This document shows, piece by piece, positions 1 to 6,632 of a DNA stretch of 9,730 bases. The stretch's first letter is position 1; every line of letters begins with the position of its first letter. The stretch is from a bacterium (GTDB lineage Bacteria > DYJV01 > JALVYZ01). Location of the stretch: NCBI GenBank assembly GCA_027037705.1, contig JALVYZ010000274.1, forward strand, positions 1 through 9,730, written 5' to 3'. The notes beneath the pieces were generated by a model. It was not told where the DNA came from. It made no database searches and saw nothing but the letters and a program-made list of their open reading frames with translations. The translations under genes and the position numbers were made by a program.

Positions 1-90
1 AAAGATATATTTGTTTACTTTGACAACGATTTCTACGGATATGCCCCTCAAAATGCGTTAGAACTCAAGAAATCCATAAATGTAAATTAA
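1..90 (+). CDS. C-terminal end of a DUF72 (YecE-like) family protein, partial
   Basis: Only the last 29 codons are inside the window, ending in TAA at 88-90; the rest lies upstream. The visible peptide starts KDIFVYFDNDFYGYAPQNAL. It fits the conserved end of DUF72 proteins, in which a strand with a YFNND-like motif is followed by GYA and a helix containing NALEL. DUF72 proteins are TIM-barrel-like and their biochemical role is not established. The gene is on the same strand as the glycan operon but separated from it by 112 bp without coding sequence, so it is probably a separate housekeeping-type unit at the edge of the glycan locus. The family call rests on a short piece and is therefore moderate. 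Confidence 0.7.
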   Translation, partial: KDIFVYFDNDFYGYAPQNALELKKSINVN

Positions 91-115
91 TCTTAAACTT
101 TTTTCTAAACTAATA

Positions 116-139
116 ATTTTAAAATTATAATTTTAAAAT
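116..139. repeat. 24-bp perfect palindrome in the gap before the glycan operon
   Basis: Positions 116-139 read identically on both strands (two copies of ATTTTAAAAT flanking TTATA-type centre bases), made only of A and T. The gap 91-202 otherwise holds no gene. It could be a regulatory site, or a weak hairpin at the end of the DUF72 unit, but there is no T-tract immediately after it, so a standard terminator is unlikely. Low-complexity AT sequence makes chance palindromes more likely. Confidence 0.5.
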
Positions 140-141
140 AC

Positions 142-178
142 TATTTAAAATGGTCAAATAATCATAAAATTTTTTGGT
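142..178 (+). promoter_or_regulatory. possible promoter of the glycan operon (weak)
   Basis: The operon must be transcribed from the 91-202 gap or by read-through. The best -10-like hexamer is TAAAAT at 165-170 (5 of 6 to TATAAT), with a poor -35-like TTTAAA at 144-149 (spacing 15). In such AT-rich sequence matches of this quality are common, so this is only a candidate. Confidence 0.2.
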
Positions 179-202
179 ATTTTTATTGCATTTATTAAAA
201 CA

Positions 203-1153
203 ATGGGGAAATTAATTTCAATAATAATTAGATCCTATAATGAAGAAAAATTTATTGGAAAACTTATTAATAAAATTTATTGTCAAAAGATTAATGAAAA
301 ATTTGAAGTAATACTTGTTGATTCTGGCTCAACAGATAATACAGTTTCTATTGCTTTAAAATATCCAGTAAAACTTATAAAAATTCCTAAAGAAAAATTT
401 TCATTTGGTTATTCTTTGAATAAAGGAATTGAAAATTCAGAAGGGGAAATTTGTGTTTTTGTAAGTGCTCACTGTATTCCATACAATAATTATTGGCTTG
501 CAGAAATAGTTAAACCATTTAACGATGAAAAAGTAGCTATGGTTTATGGGCGTCAGGTTGGGGATAAAAATTTTACAAAGTTTTCAGAACATCAGATCTT
601 TAAGAAGTGGTTCCCTGAAAATTTAATTGAAAATCAGAACTATCCTTTTGCTAACAATGCAAATTCTGCTATTAGAAAATCTGTATGGGAAAAAATAAAA
701 TTTGACGAAACATTAACAGGGCTTGAGGATGTAAAATGGGCTAAAGATGTTTTAGAAAAAGGATATAAATTGTATTATAATGCAAATGCTATAGTTTTTC
801 ACATCCATGAAGAAAGATATTCTCAAATTTACAACAGATACAAAAGAGAGGCAATTGCCTTAAAAAGAATTTTTCCTGAAATGAATTTTACATTTATAGA
901 TTTTATAAAATTTTTCATATCAAATACATTTAATGATTATATCAACGCAAAAAAAGAAAAAAAATTTTTCAAAAATATTTTTGAAATTCCTGTTTTTAGA
1001 TTCATGCAATTTTGGGGAACTTATAAAGGATACAAGTATAGATATAACTATTTAACAAAAAGACTAAGAGAAAGATTTTACTATCCTCCTGAAAAAAATA
1101 GAAAGGAAGTTTCATCTACAATTAAATTTCAACATGTTGAGGAATTAAAATGA
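203..1153 (+). CDS. family 2 glycosyltransferase (GT-A fold)
   Basis: A 316-residue predicted cytoplasmic transferase that would add one sugar from a nucleotide-sugar donor to a glycan acceptor. Residues 1-200 form the GT-A domain: opening strand LISIIIRSYNEEKFI, nucleotide-binding VDSGSTDNT at 39-47, and a catalytic-base region LEDVKWA around 173-179 (E175, D176). At the place where many GT2 enzymes have a DxD metal site, this one has SAHCIP (88-93), a variant also seen in rhamnosyltransferase-like GT2 members. Residues about 205-316 are a basic, aromatic C-terminal extension with no clear transmembrane helix. ATG 203 has no Shine-Dalgarno sequence, but it is the only sensible start for the domain. 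It is the first gene of the operon; its TGA overlaps the next ATG by 4 bp. Donor and acceptor are unknown. Confidence 0.9.
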   Translation: MGKLISIIIRSYNEEKFIGKLINKIYCQKINEKFEVILVDSGSTDNTVSIALKYPVKLIKIPKEKFSFGYSLNKGIENSEGEICVFVSAHCIPYNNYWLAEIVKPFNDEKVAMVYGRQVGDKNFTKFSEHQIFKKWFPENLIENQNYPFANNANSAIRKSVWEKIKFDETLTGLEDVKWAKDVLEKGYKLYYNANAIVFHIHEERYSQIYNRYKREAIALKRIFPEMNFTFIDFIKFFISNTFNDYINAKKEKKFFKNIFEIPVFRFMQFWGTYKGYKYRYNYLTKRLRERFYYPPEKNRKEVSSTIKFQHVEELK

Positions 1154-1809
1154 GATTTTATGCAATCGTTCCAGCTAAAGAGCACTCTGAAAGAGTTCCT
1201 AATAAAAATATCAGAAATTTTAATGGTAAACCTTTATTTTATTGGATAATTAATACATTAAAAAAGATTGAAGATATAGAAAAAATAATCCTTGATACAG
1301 ATTCAGATAAAATTTCTGATTTTGTCCTCAAATTTTTTCCTGATATTACAATTAATTTCAGACCTGAGCATCTACATGGAGACTTTGTTTCTATGAATAA
1401 AATAATTGAAAATATTTTGATTAACTATAATGATACAAATTTTTTTATTCAAACCCATGTGACAAATCCATGTTTAAAAAAAGAAACTATTGAAAAAGCT
1501 ATTGAAATTTTTAAAATTCAAAATGATTATGACTCTCTATTTACAGTTACAAAGATTCAGGCAAGGTTGTATGATAAAGATTTTAATCCATTAAATCACG
1601 ATCCTGATGAGTTAATTAGAACTCAAGATTTACCACAAGTTTATGAGGAAAATTCATGTTTATATATATTTTCAAGAAACAGTTTTTTTAAAAATAAATC
1701 AAGAATTGGTAGAAATCCTTATCTTTTTGAAATTAATAAGCTTGAGGCAATTGATATTGATACTGAAGAAGATTTCATTTTAGCGGAGAAGATTCATGAA
1801 ATTTTATGA
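1150..1809 (+). CDS. NeuA-like (acylneuraminate-type) cytidylyltransferase
   Basis: A 219-residue protein, close to the length of bacterial CMP-sugar synthetase catalytic domains. Known family members transfer CMP from CTP to 2-keto-3-deoxy sugar acids such as sialic acid, legionaminic acid or Kdo. Visible signatures are the nucleotide loop PAKEHSERVPNKN (8-20), DTDSD (49-53), RPEHLHGD (71-78) and the C-terminal metal-binding IDIDTEEDF with D202 and D204. The usual QPTSPLR stretch is replaced by QTHVTNP (101-107), and the loop has PAK instead of PAR, so this is a divergent subfamily and the substrate need not be a sialic acid. Start is supported by GAGGA at 1139-1143, six bases upstream, and by ATGA overlap with the preceding stop. 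No NeuB-type synthase is in the window. Confidence 0.88.
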   Translation: MRFYAIVPAKEHSERVPNKNIRNFNGKPLFYWIINTLKKIEDIEKIILDTDSDKISDFVLKFFPDITINFRPEHLHGDFVSMNKIIENILINYNDTNFFIQTHVTNPCLKKETIEKAIEIFKIQNDYDSLFTVTKIQARLYDKDFNPLNHDPDELIRTQDLPQVYEENSCLYIFSRNSFFKNKSRIGRNPYLFEINKLEAIDIDTEEDFILAEKIHEIL

Positions 1810-2392
1810 TATTTCAATGAAATTAAATAAAGATATAGTTCAATGGCCAGACTCTATTAGCTTTTCTCATATTTTCTATAATGAAAACACTTCTTTTATA
1901 AAAATGGACCTTCATACAGGTACTCATGTTGATGCACCAAAGCATTTTATTAAAAATGGTAAAAGTATTGATAATTTAGAAATAAAAAGATTTTTCGGGA
2001 AATGTCAGGTTATTGAAATAAATGATGATGTTATATCTTCTCAGTCATTTAAAAATTTTGAGATTAGAGCAGATAATATTATTTTGAAAACAAAAAATTC
2101 TGTAAATTTAAATACAGATTTTAACAAAAATTATGTTGCTTTAAATTCAGATGGTGCAAGGTTTCTTGCAGAAAAAAAAATTAATCTTGTTGGAATAGAT
2201 TATCTTTCAATTGAAATTTTTAATAATGAAAATTTTGAAGCTCATAAGATTTTACTTTCAAATGATATTATAATTTTAGAAGGACTTAATTTAAAAAATA
2301 TCTCACCAGGAATATATACTCTAATTGCTTTTCCTTTGTTAATAGAGAATGCAGAAGCATCACCTGTGAGGGCAGTTTTATTGGAGGGATAA
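1796..2392 (+). CDS. cyclase / kynurenine-formamidase-family metal-dependent hydrolase
   Basis: A 198-residue protein of the cyclase family (arylformamidase KynB, isatin hydrolase relatives), which hydrolyse amides or lactam-like bonds using a divalent metal. The metal motif HTGTHVDAP is intact at 40-48 (H40, H44, D46) and followed by H50. Later conserved positions are also present: H150 in EAHKILL, E162 in ILEGLNL, and the terminal ASPVRAVLLEG. No signal peptide is visible. Its start lies inside the cytidylyltransferase gene (14-bp overlap) with GGAG at 1785-1788 seven bases upstream, so the two are probably translationally coupled. A tryptophan-catabolism role is unlikely in this setting; it more plausibly acts on an amide, formyl or lactone intermediate of the activated building block. 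That role is inference from context. Confidence 0.85.
   Translation: MKFYDISMKLNKDIVQWPDSISFSHIFYNENTSFIKMDLHTGTHVDAPKHFIKNGKSIDNLEIKRFFGKCQVIEINDDVISSQSFKNFEIRADNIILKTKNSVNLNTDFNKNYVALNSDGARFLAEKKINLVGIDYLSIEIFNNENFEAHKILLSNDIIILEGLNLKNISPGIYTLIAFPLLIENAEASPVRAVLLEG
2383..2387 (+). promoter_or_regulatory. consensus ribosome binding site for the 2-hydroxyacid dehydrogenase
   Basis: GGAGG lies six bases before ATG 2394, inside the last codons of the cyclase gene. It is the strongest Shine-Dalgarno match in the operon and fixes the start, one base after the preceding stop codon. Confidence 0.75.
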
Positions 2393-2393
2393 A

Positions 2394-3311
2394 ATGTATA
2401 AAGTTATTATTTCAGCTCCATATATGCAAAAAGAGATTGATAGATTTATTGAAGAATTAAAAAATAAGAATATTGATATTTTTATACCTGAAGTAAAAGA
2501 AAGATTAGAAGAGTATGATTTATTGAAAATAATTGAAAATGCACACGGAATTATCTGTGGCGATGATAGAATAACAGAGAAAGTAATAGATAAAGCAAAA
2601 AAGTTAAAAGTTATTGTAAAATGGGGAACAGGAATTGATTCCATTAATAAAGAATATGCAGAGTCAAAAGGAATCAAAGTATTTAATACTCCAAATGCAT
2701 TTACAGAACCTGTGTCTGATACAGTTATTGGATTTATGTTATGTTTTGCAAGAAATATTATCAATAGTGATAAAATAATGAAACAAGGAAAATGGGAAAA
2801 GATAAAAGGCTTTACATTGCAGGAAAAAACTCTCGGGATAATTGGAGTTGGAAATATTGGAAGAAGAGTTGCAGAAAAGGCAAAAGTTTTTGGAATGAAA
2901 ATCATTGGAAATGATATAAAAAAAATAGAAGATCCTCCATGCAAAATGGTTTCTTTAAATGAATTATTAGAACAGGCTGATTTTGTATCAATTAATTGTG
3001 ATTTAAATGAAACTTCGTATCATTTAATAAATATAGAAAAGCTTAACCTTATGAAAAAAGATGCAATTATTATAAATACTGCAAGAGGACCAATTATAAA
3101 GGAAGAAGATTTAATCCTTGCATTAAAAAATAAAATAATAGCAGGAGCAGCTCTTGATGTTTTTGAGTATGAACCACTGCCAGAAGATTCTCCTTTAAGG
3201 AAAATGGATAATGTTATTCTATCACCGCATAATTCAAATTCAAGTAAATTATTTTGGGATAAAGTACATAGAAATTCTTTAAACATGCTTTATAAAGGAC
3301 TTGGATTATGA
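2394..3311 (+). CDS. NAD-dependent D-2-hydroxyacid dehydrogenase (phosphoglycerate-dehydrogenase-like)
   Basis: A 305-residue enzyme of the D-isomer 2-hydroxyacid dehydrogenase family, which interconverts 2-keto acids and D-2-hydroxy acids with NAD(H). The Rossmann loop is GVGNIG (151-156), and D174 at the end of the second strand suggests NAD rather than NADP. The catalytic triad is complete: R231 in NTARG, E260 in DVFEYEP and H279 in LSPHN. The N-terminal half (about 1-105) is the substrate domain, with KWGTGIDSIN (76-85). It lacks the C-terminal ACT regulatory domain of serine-pathway SerA, and the residues after the catalytic His (NSNSSKLFW) differ from the usual GGST pattern. Together with its place in the operon this argues for a dedicated glycan-precursor role instead of serine synthesis. 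It overlaps the next gene by 4 bp (ATGA). Confidence 0.9.
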   Translation: MYKVIISAPYMQKEIDRFIEELKNKNIDIFIPEVKERLEEYDLLKIIENAHGIICGDDRITEKVIDKAKKLKVIVKWGTGIDSINKEYAESKGIKVFNTPNAFTEPVSDTVIGFMLCFARNIINSDKIMKQGKWEKIKGFTLQEKTLGIIGVGNIGRRVAEKAKVFGMKIIGNDIKKIEDPPCKMVSLNELLEQADFVSINCDLNETSYHLINIEKLNLMKKDAIIINTARGPIIKEEDLILALKNKIIAGAALDVFEYEPLPEDSPLRKMDNVILSPHNSNSSKLFWDKVHRNSLNMLYKGLGL

Positions 3312-4024
3312 AAACAGTTTTTATAACAGGAACTTCAAATGGTATTGGAAAAGAAATTGCAAAATTTTTTAAAAAGAAAAAATGGTATGTAATAGGACTT
3401 GATAAAGTAAAACATGCTGAATTTACAGATATTTTTATTCATTACGATCTTGCAAAGCCTATTAATAAAAACTTTATTTTAGGAAAATTATCAAATATAA
3501 ATCAAATTAACCTATTAATAAACAATGCAGCCATTCAGATTGCAAAGCCTATTTTTGAATATAATCTTGAAGATTTGAACATTTCTTTTAAGGTTAATTG
3601 CATTGCAATTTTTGAACTTGTACAAATATTAAGGAAGAAATTAGATAGAGGTTCATCAATTATTAATATCTGTTCTGTTCATTCAATAGCAACTTCACCT
3701 AATTTATCAAGTTATGTGGCTTCAAAAGGTGCGGTTCTATCTTTGACAAGAGCTTTTGCTCTTGAACTTGCACCTTTAGGAATTAAAGTTAATTCAATAT
3801 CTCCAGGTGCAGTTAATACAGATATGTTAAAAGAAGGGTTAAAAAGAGCTGGAAAAAAGTATGATATTACAAAAAAAATTCCATTACAAAAGATAATAGA
3901 ACCTATTGAGATCGCAAAATTATGCTATTTTCTAACAAAAGAGGATATAACAGTTACTGGACAAAATTTTATAATTGACGGAGGAGTTACAGCACAGTTA
4001 TCATCAGAAATTTTTGAGGTGTAA
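3308..4024 (+). CDS. short-chain dehydrogenase/reductase (classical SDR)
   Basis: A 238-residue classical SDR, a normal length for the family. The cofactor loop TGTSNGIG is at 7-14, D32 after the second strand favours NAD(H), and NNAA is at 72-75. The catalytic tetrad N97, S123, Y136 and K140 is intact, with Y and K in YVASK, and the C-terminal GQNFIIDGG is typical. It should oxidise a hydroxyl or reduce a ketone on a small substrate, here most likely a precursor of the compound activated by the cytidylyltransferase. That substrate assignment is from context only. AAAGGA at 3294-3299, eight bases upstream, supports ATG 3308, which overlaps the preceding stop. The stop at 4022-4024 is followed after one base by the start of the next gene. 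Confidence 0.9.
   Translation: MKTVFITGTSNGIGKEIAKFFKKKKWYVIGLDKVKHAEFTDIFIHYDLAKPINKNFILGKLSNINQINLLINNAAIQIAKPIFEYNLEDLNISFKVNCIAIFELVQILRKKLDRGSSIINICSVHSIATSPNLSSYVASKGAVLSLTRAFALELAPLGIKVNSISPGAVNTDMLKEGLKRAGKKYDITKKIPLQKIIEPIEIAKLCYFLTKEDITVTGQNFIIDGGVTAQLSSEIFEV
4016..4021 (+). promoter_or_regulatory. ribosome binding site that sets the start of the three-domain protein
   Basis: GAGGTG lies four bases before ATG 4026. The reading frame stays open upstream to a TTG at 3975, but that would overlap the dehydrogenase gene by 50 bp and add 17 residues of no domain character. The site therefore favours ATG 4026. Confidence 0.7.
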
Positions 4025-4025
4025 A

Positions 4026-6632
4026 ATGAAAGCAAAAAATTGGATAATTACATTAATGGGTTACACAAATCCAGGGCATACAAACTGGTATCCCTGGAAA
4101 AAATTTTATGAAGTGTTTAATGAACTTGGATATGAAACAGAATGGGTTGAACTTGAAAATCTTGAAGTAAAAAAGGATAAAAGAAGGATATTTATCTGCT
4201 GGAATGAACCAACTTCTCTTGAATTAATTCATAGTGGTAAATATCAGGAACACGATATTTTACTTCAGAAATTAACATCTCTTGGAAAAGGATGTGATGA
4301 TATAAATTGGGGAGATAATCCTTATGAATTTTTTAAAAACTGGCATTGGCCATTATACAGAATGTTTGAAAGAATTTATGATTCTGGGTATAACATTTTT
4401 GCTTTTGGGTGTAAAACAGATCCTGAGCCTTTTCCTGAAAAAAAGAGAATATGTGATAAGTTAAAAGATAGAATTTTCTGGATTCCTTGGGGTTCAAGTC
4501 TTTATTCTTGGGAAGAAATCCAAAGAGCAAAACCAATAATGGATAATTTTGAATTTGATATAGGCTTTGTAGGTTCTATTTGGGGAATTAAAGGAAGGGG
4601 AAATATTGATACAGTAGAAGATTTTTTACTACCAATAATAAAGAACAAAAAATGTGCTCTTGGAGGTCAGGGAACCCCATTGGGCCCAGTTGATGATAAA
4701 ACTCATAAATATATTCTTAAAAAAAGTAAACTCTGTCCAATTATAAATGCACCAAGCTGGAGAATAGAAAAAGGAGTCCAGGATAGATTCTGGACAGTAT
4801 TTACATCAGGAAGATTTGGAGTTGTAGATTCAGAAGGAATTTACTACTTTTTTAATGAAGATGAAGTTGTATGTGAGACACATCCCGAAGAATATATTGA
4901 AAAGTCAATATATTTTTTAAACAATGTTGAAAAACAAAAACCTTACATTGAAAAAGTGCTCAAAAGAATAAAAAAAGAGTACAATTACTACATTACATGG
5001 GAAAGAATTCTCGCAAAAATTATTCCTGAAAATAAATATTCTATAGATAATTTGCAAAAATTGGACAGAATTGAAACATTTCATATTAATACTATTCATG
5101 GCCATACTCTTTTACTGATAAATAAAAATAAAATAAAAAAAATTGCAAAGGAAGTTGAAACCCCAGTAATAGTTGAAATTGGTTCTCAGAGAGATGCAGG
5201 TTCAACTTTGGAACTTGCAAAAATGTGCAATGAATTTGGTATTAAATTTATTACTGTTGATCCTGACGAAAATGTGTATTTAAGTGCAAAGAAAATTATA
5301 AAAGAAATCAATCCTGAATTTGAAGCTGTATGTAAAGAAGGTGAATTATTTTTACAAGAGTGGAACAAAAAGAATATAATAGCTGTTTATCTTGATGCAT
5401 TTGATATAGTAACATATTGGCCTCATAAAAATAAAACAATAGAATCTTATAGAAAAAGAAAAACAGAGCTAACAAATGAAAATGCCTATAAAATGCATCT
5501 TGAGGCTGCAAAAAATGTGTATGAAAAGATTGTGGATAATGGGTTTATATGTTTTGATGATACATGGCTTGATGAATACAACCAATGGGAAGGAAAAGGA
5601 AAAACCGCTGTCCCTTTTTTACTAAATAATGGATTTGTAATTAGTGATTATAAACCATGTGCTGTTTTAATGAAAAAAATAAAAAAGATAAAATATATGT
5701 TTGTCCCTTCAAATGACACTCATGTTAACTGGATGCTTCCTATTTATAATAAATTAGATTCTGCAATTTTCTTAGTTCATCCAATAGAAAAAGAAAATGC
5801 AAGATATTACCTTTATAAAAATCGTGTAAAATACTATACATTTAAACCAGGAATATTTAATGAAATTAGACCTGAAGTATTAATTTTTGGAAATGATTGG
5901 GGACCTCTTGAAAAACAAATTATTACTGAAGCTAAAAAATACAACATAAAAACAGTATGCATTCAGGAAGGACCATTATTTTTTGAAGAAATCTCTATGA
6001 ATAGAATGAAAAACTGTGATTTTGCTCTTATACAGGGACCTATTATGAAAAAATATCTTAATAGGAATAATATTATTATAACAGGAAATCCAAAGTATGA
6101 TTTTATAAAAGAAGAGCCTTTGCCAGATAAACCTGTAGTTATGATAAACTCAAATTTTACCTATGGCGTATATGAAGATGTTAGGGATAGCTGGGTAAAT
6201 GATGCTGTTTTAGCATGTGTTGATTGCAAGATAGATTATTTTATTTCAAAACATCCGAGAGATAGAGGGAACTTTCCAGATTATAATGTGATAGATTCAG
6301 ATGCATTTAAGATAAAAGATCAATTAAAAATGTGCTCTATTTTAATAACACGATTTTCAACTTTAATATATGAGGCTCTTTATATGGGGAGAGAAGTCAT
6401 ATACTACAATCCTCATGGAGAACCCTTTAAAATTTTTAATGAAGACGATTCTGGAGCAATTTTTAAAGCTAAAAATAGGAAAGAGCTTATTGAGGCAATC
6501 AATAATATTATTTCTGGGGAAAAGCCAAATAAAGAAATCATACTAAAATTTTTGAATAATCATTGTATAGGGATTGACAAAAAAAATACTGAAAGATGCA
6601 TTAAAGCCTTAGAGGAAATATATAATGGATAA
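4026..6632 (+). CDS. three-domain fusion: GT-B glycosyltransferase, methyltransferase-like, CDP-glycerol phosphotransferase-like
   Basis: An 868-residue protein with three segments. Residues about 1-333 look like a CgeB-type GT-B glycosyltransferase: FDIGFVGSIWG (about 177-187), then RFWTVFTSGRFGVVDSEG near 254-271 and a closing helical region. Residues about 346-553 resemble a class I SAM-dependent methyltransferase: VEIGSQRDAGST (383-394) as the cofactor motif, TVDPD at 410-414, YLDAFD near 455-460 and CFDDTW near 509-514. Residues about 555-868 resemble the GT-B fold of CDP-glycerol glycerophosphotransferases and UDP-GlcNAc 2-epimerases: TGNPKYD (686-692), SKHPRD (741-746) and ITRFSTLIYEALYMG (774-788). 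No membrane helix is obvious. It would extend and decorate a polymer, possibly using the CMP-linked product of the upstream enzymes; this is inference. It overlaps the next gene by 8 bp. Confidence 0.78.
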   Translation: MKAKNWIITLMGYTNPGHTNWYPWKKFYEVFNELGYETEWVELENLEVKKDKRRIFICWNEPTSLELIHSGKYQEHDILLQKLTSLGKGCDDINWGDNPYEFFKNWHWPLYRMFERIYDSGYNIFAFGCKTDPEPFPEKKRICDKLKDRIFWIPWGSSLYSWEEIQRAKPIMDNFEFDIGFVGSIWGIKGRGNIDTVEDFLLPIIKNKKCALGGQGTPLGPVDDKTHKYILKKSKLCPIINAPSWRIEKGVQDRFWTVFTSGRFGVVDSEGIYYFFNEDEVVCETHPEEYIEKSIYFLNNVEKQKPYIEKVLKRIKKEYNYYITWERILAKIIPENKYSIDNLQKLDRIETFHINTIHGHTLLLINKNKIKKIAKEVETPVIVEIGSQRDAGSTLELAKMCNEFGIKFITVDPDENVYLSAKKIIKEINPEFEAVCKEGELFLQEWNKKNIIAVYLDAFDIVTYWPHKNKTIESYRKRKTELTNENAYKMHLEAAKNVYEKIVDNGFICFDDTWLDEYNQWEGKGKTAVPFLLNNGFVISDYKPCAVLMKKIKKIKYMFVPSNDTHVNWMLPIYNKLDSAIFLVHPIEKENARYYLYKNRVKYYTFKPGIFNEIRPEVLIFGNDWGPLEKQIITEAKKYNIKTVCIQEGPLFFEEISMNRMKNCDFALIQGPIMKKYLNRNNIIITGNPKYDFIKEEPLPDKPVVMINSNFTYGVYEDVRDSWVNDAVLACVDCKIDYFISKHPRDRGNFPDYNVIDSDAFKIKDQLKMCSILITRFSTLIYEALYMGREVIYYNPHGEPFKIFNEDDSGAIFKAKNRKELIEAINNIISGEKPNKEIILKFLNNHCIGIDKKNTERCIKALEEIYNG

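Noticed and set aside
2172-2180. Run of nine A bases inside the cyclase gene as a phase-variation tract
   Set aside because: It encodes in-frame Glu-Lys-Lys codons, and runs of this length are expected in such AT-rich coding sequence; no sign of an off state.
2378-2944. Long open frame on the minus strand opposite the hydroxyacid dehydrogenase
   Set aside because: It lies fully antisense to a gene with complete catalytic motifs; the Phe/Ser/Ile-rich product is what the reverse of a Lys/Glu/Asn-rich gene gives, and it shows no family motif.
3020-3286. Minus-strand open frame of 88 codons opposite the end of the dehydrogenase
   Set aside because: Antisense to the conserved catalytic region (R231 to H279); no recognisable domain and no ribosome binding support.
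3975-4025. Upstream TTG start for the three-domain protein, adding 17 residues
   Set aside because: It would overlap the SDR gene by 50 bp, the extra residues have no domain character, and GAGGTG is well placed for ATG 4026.
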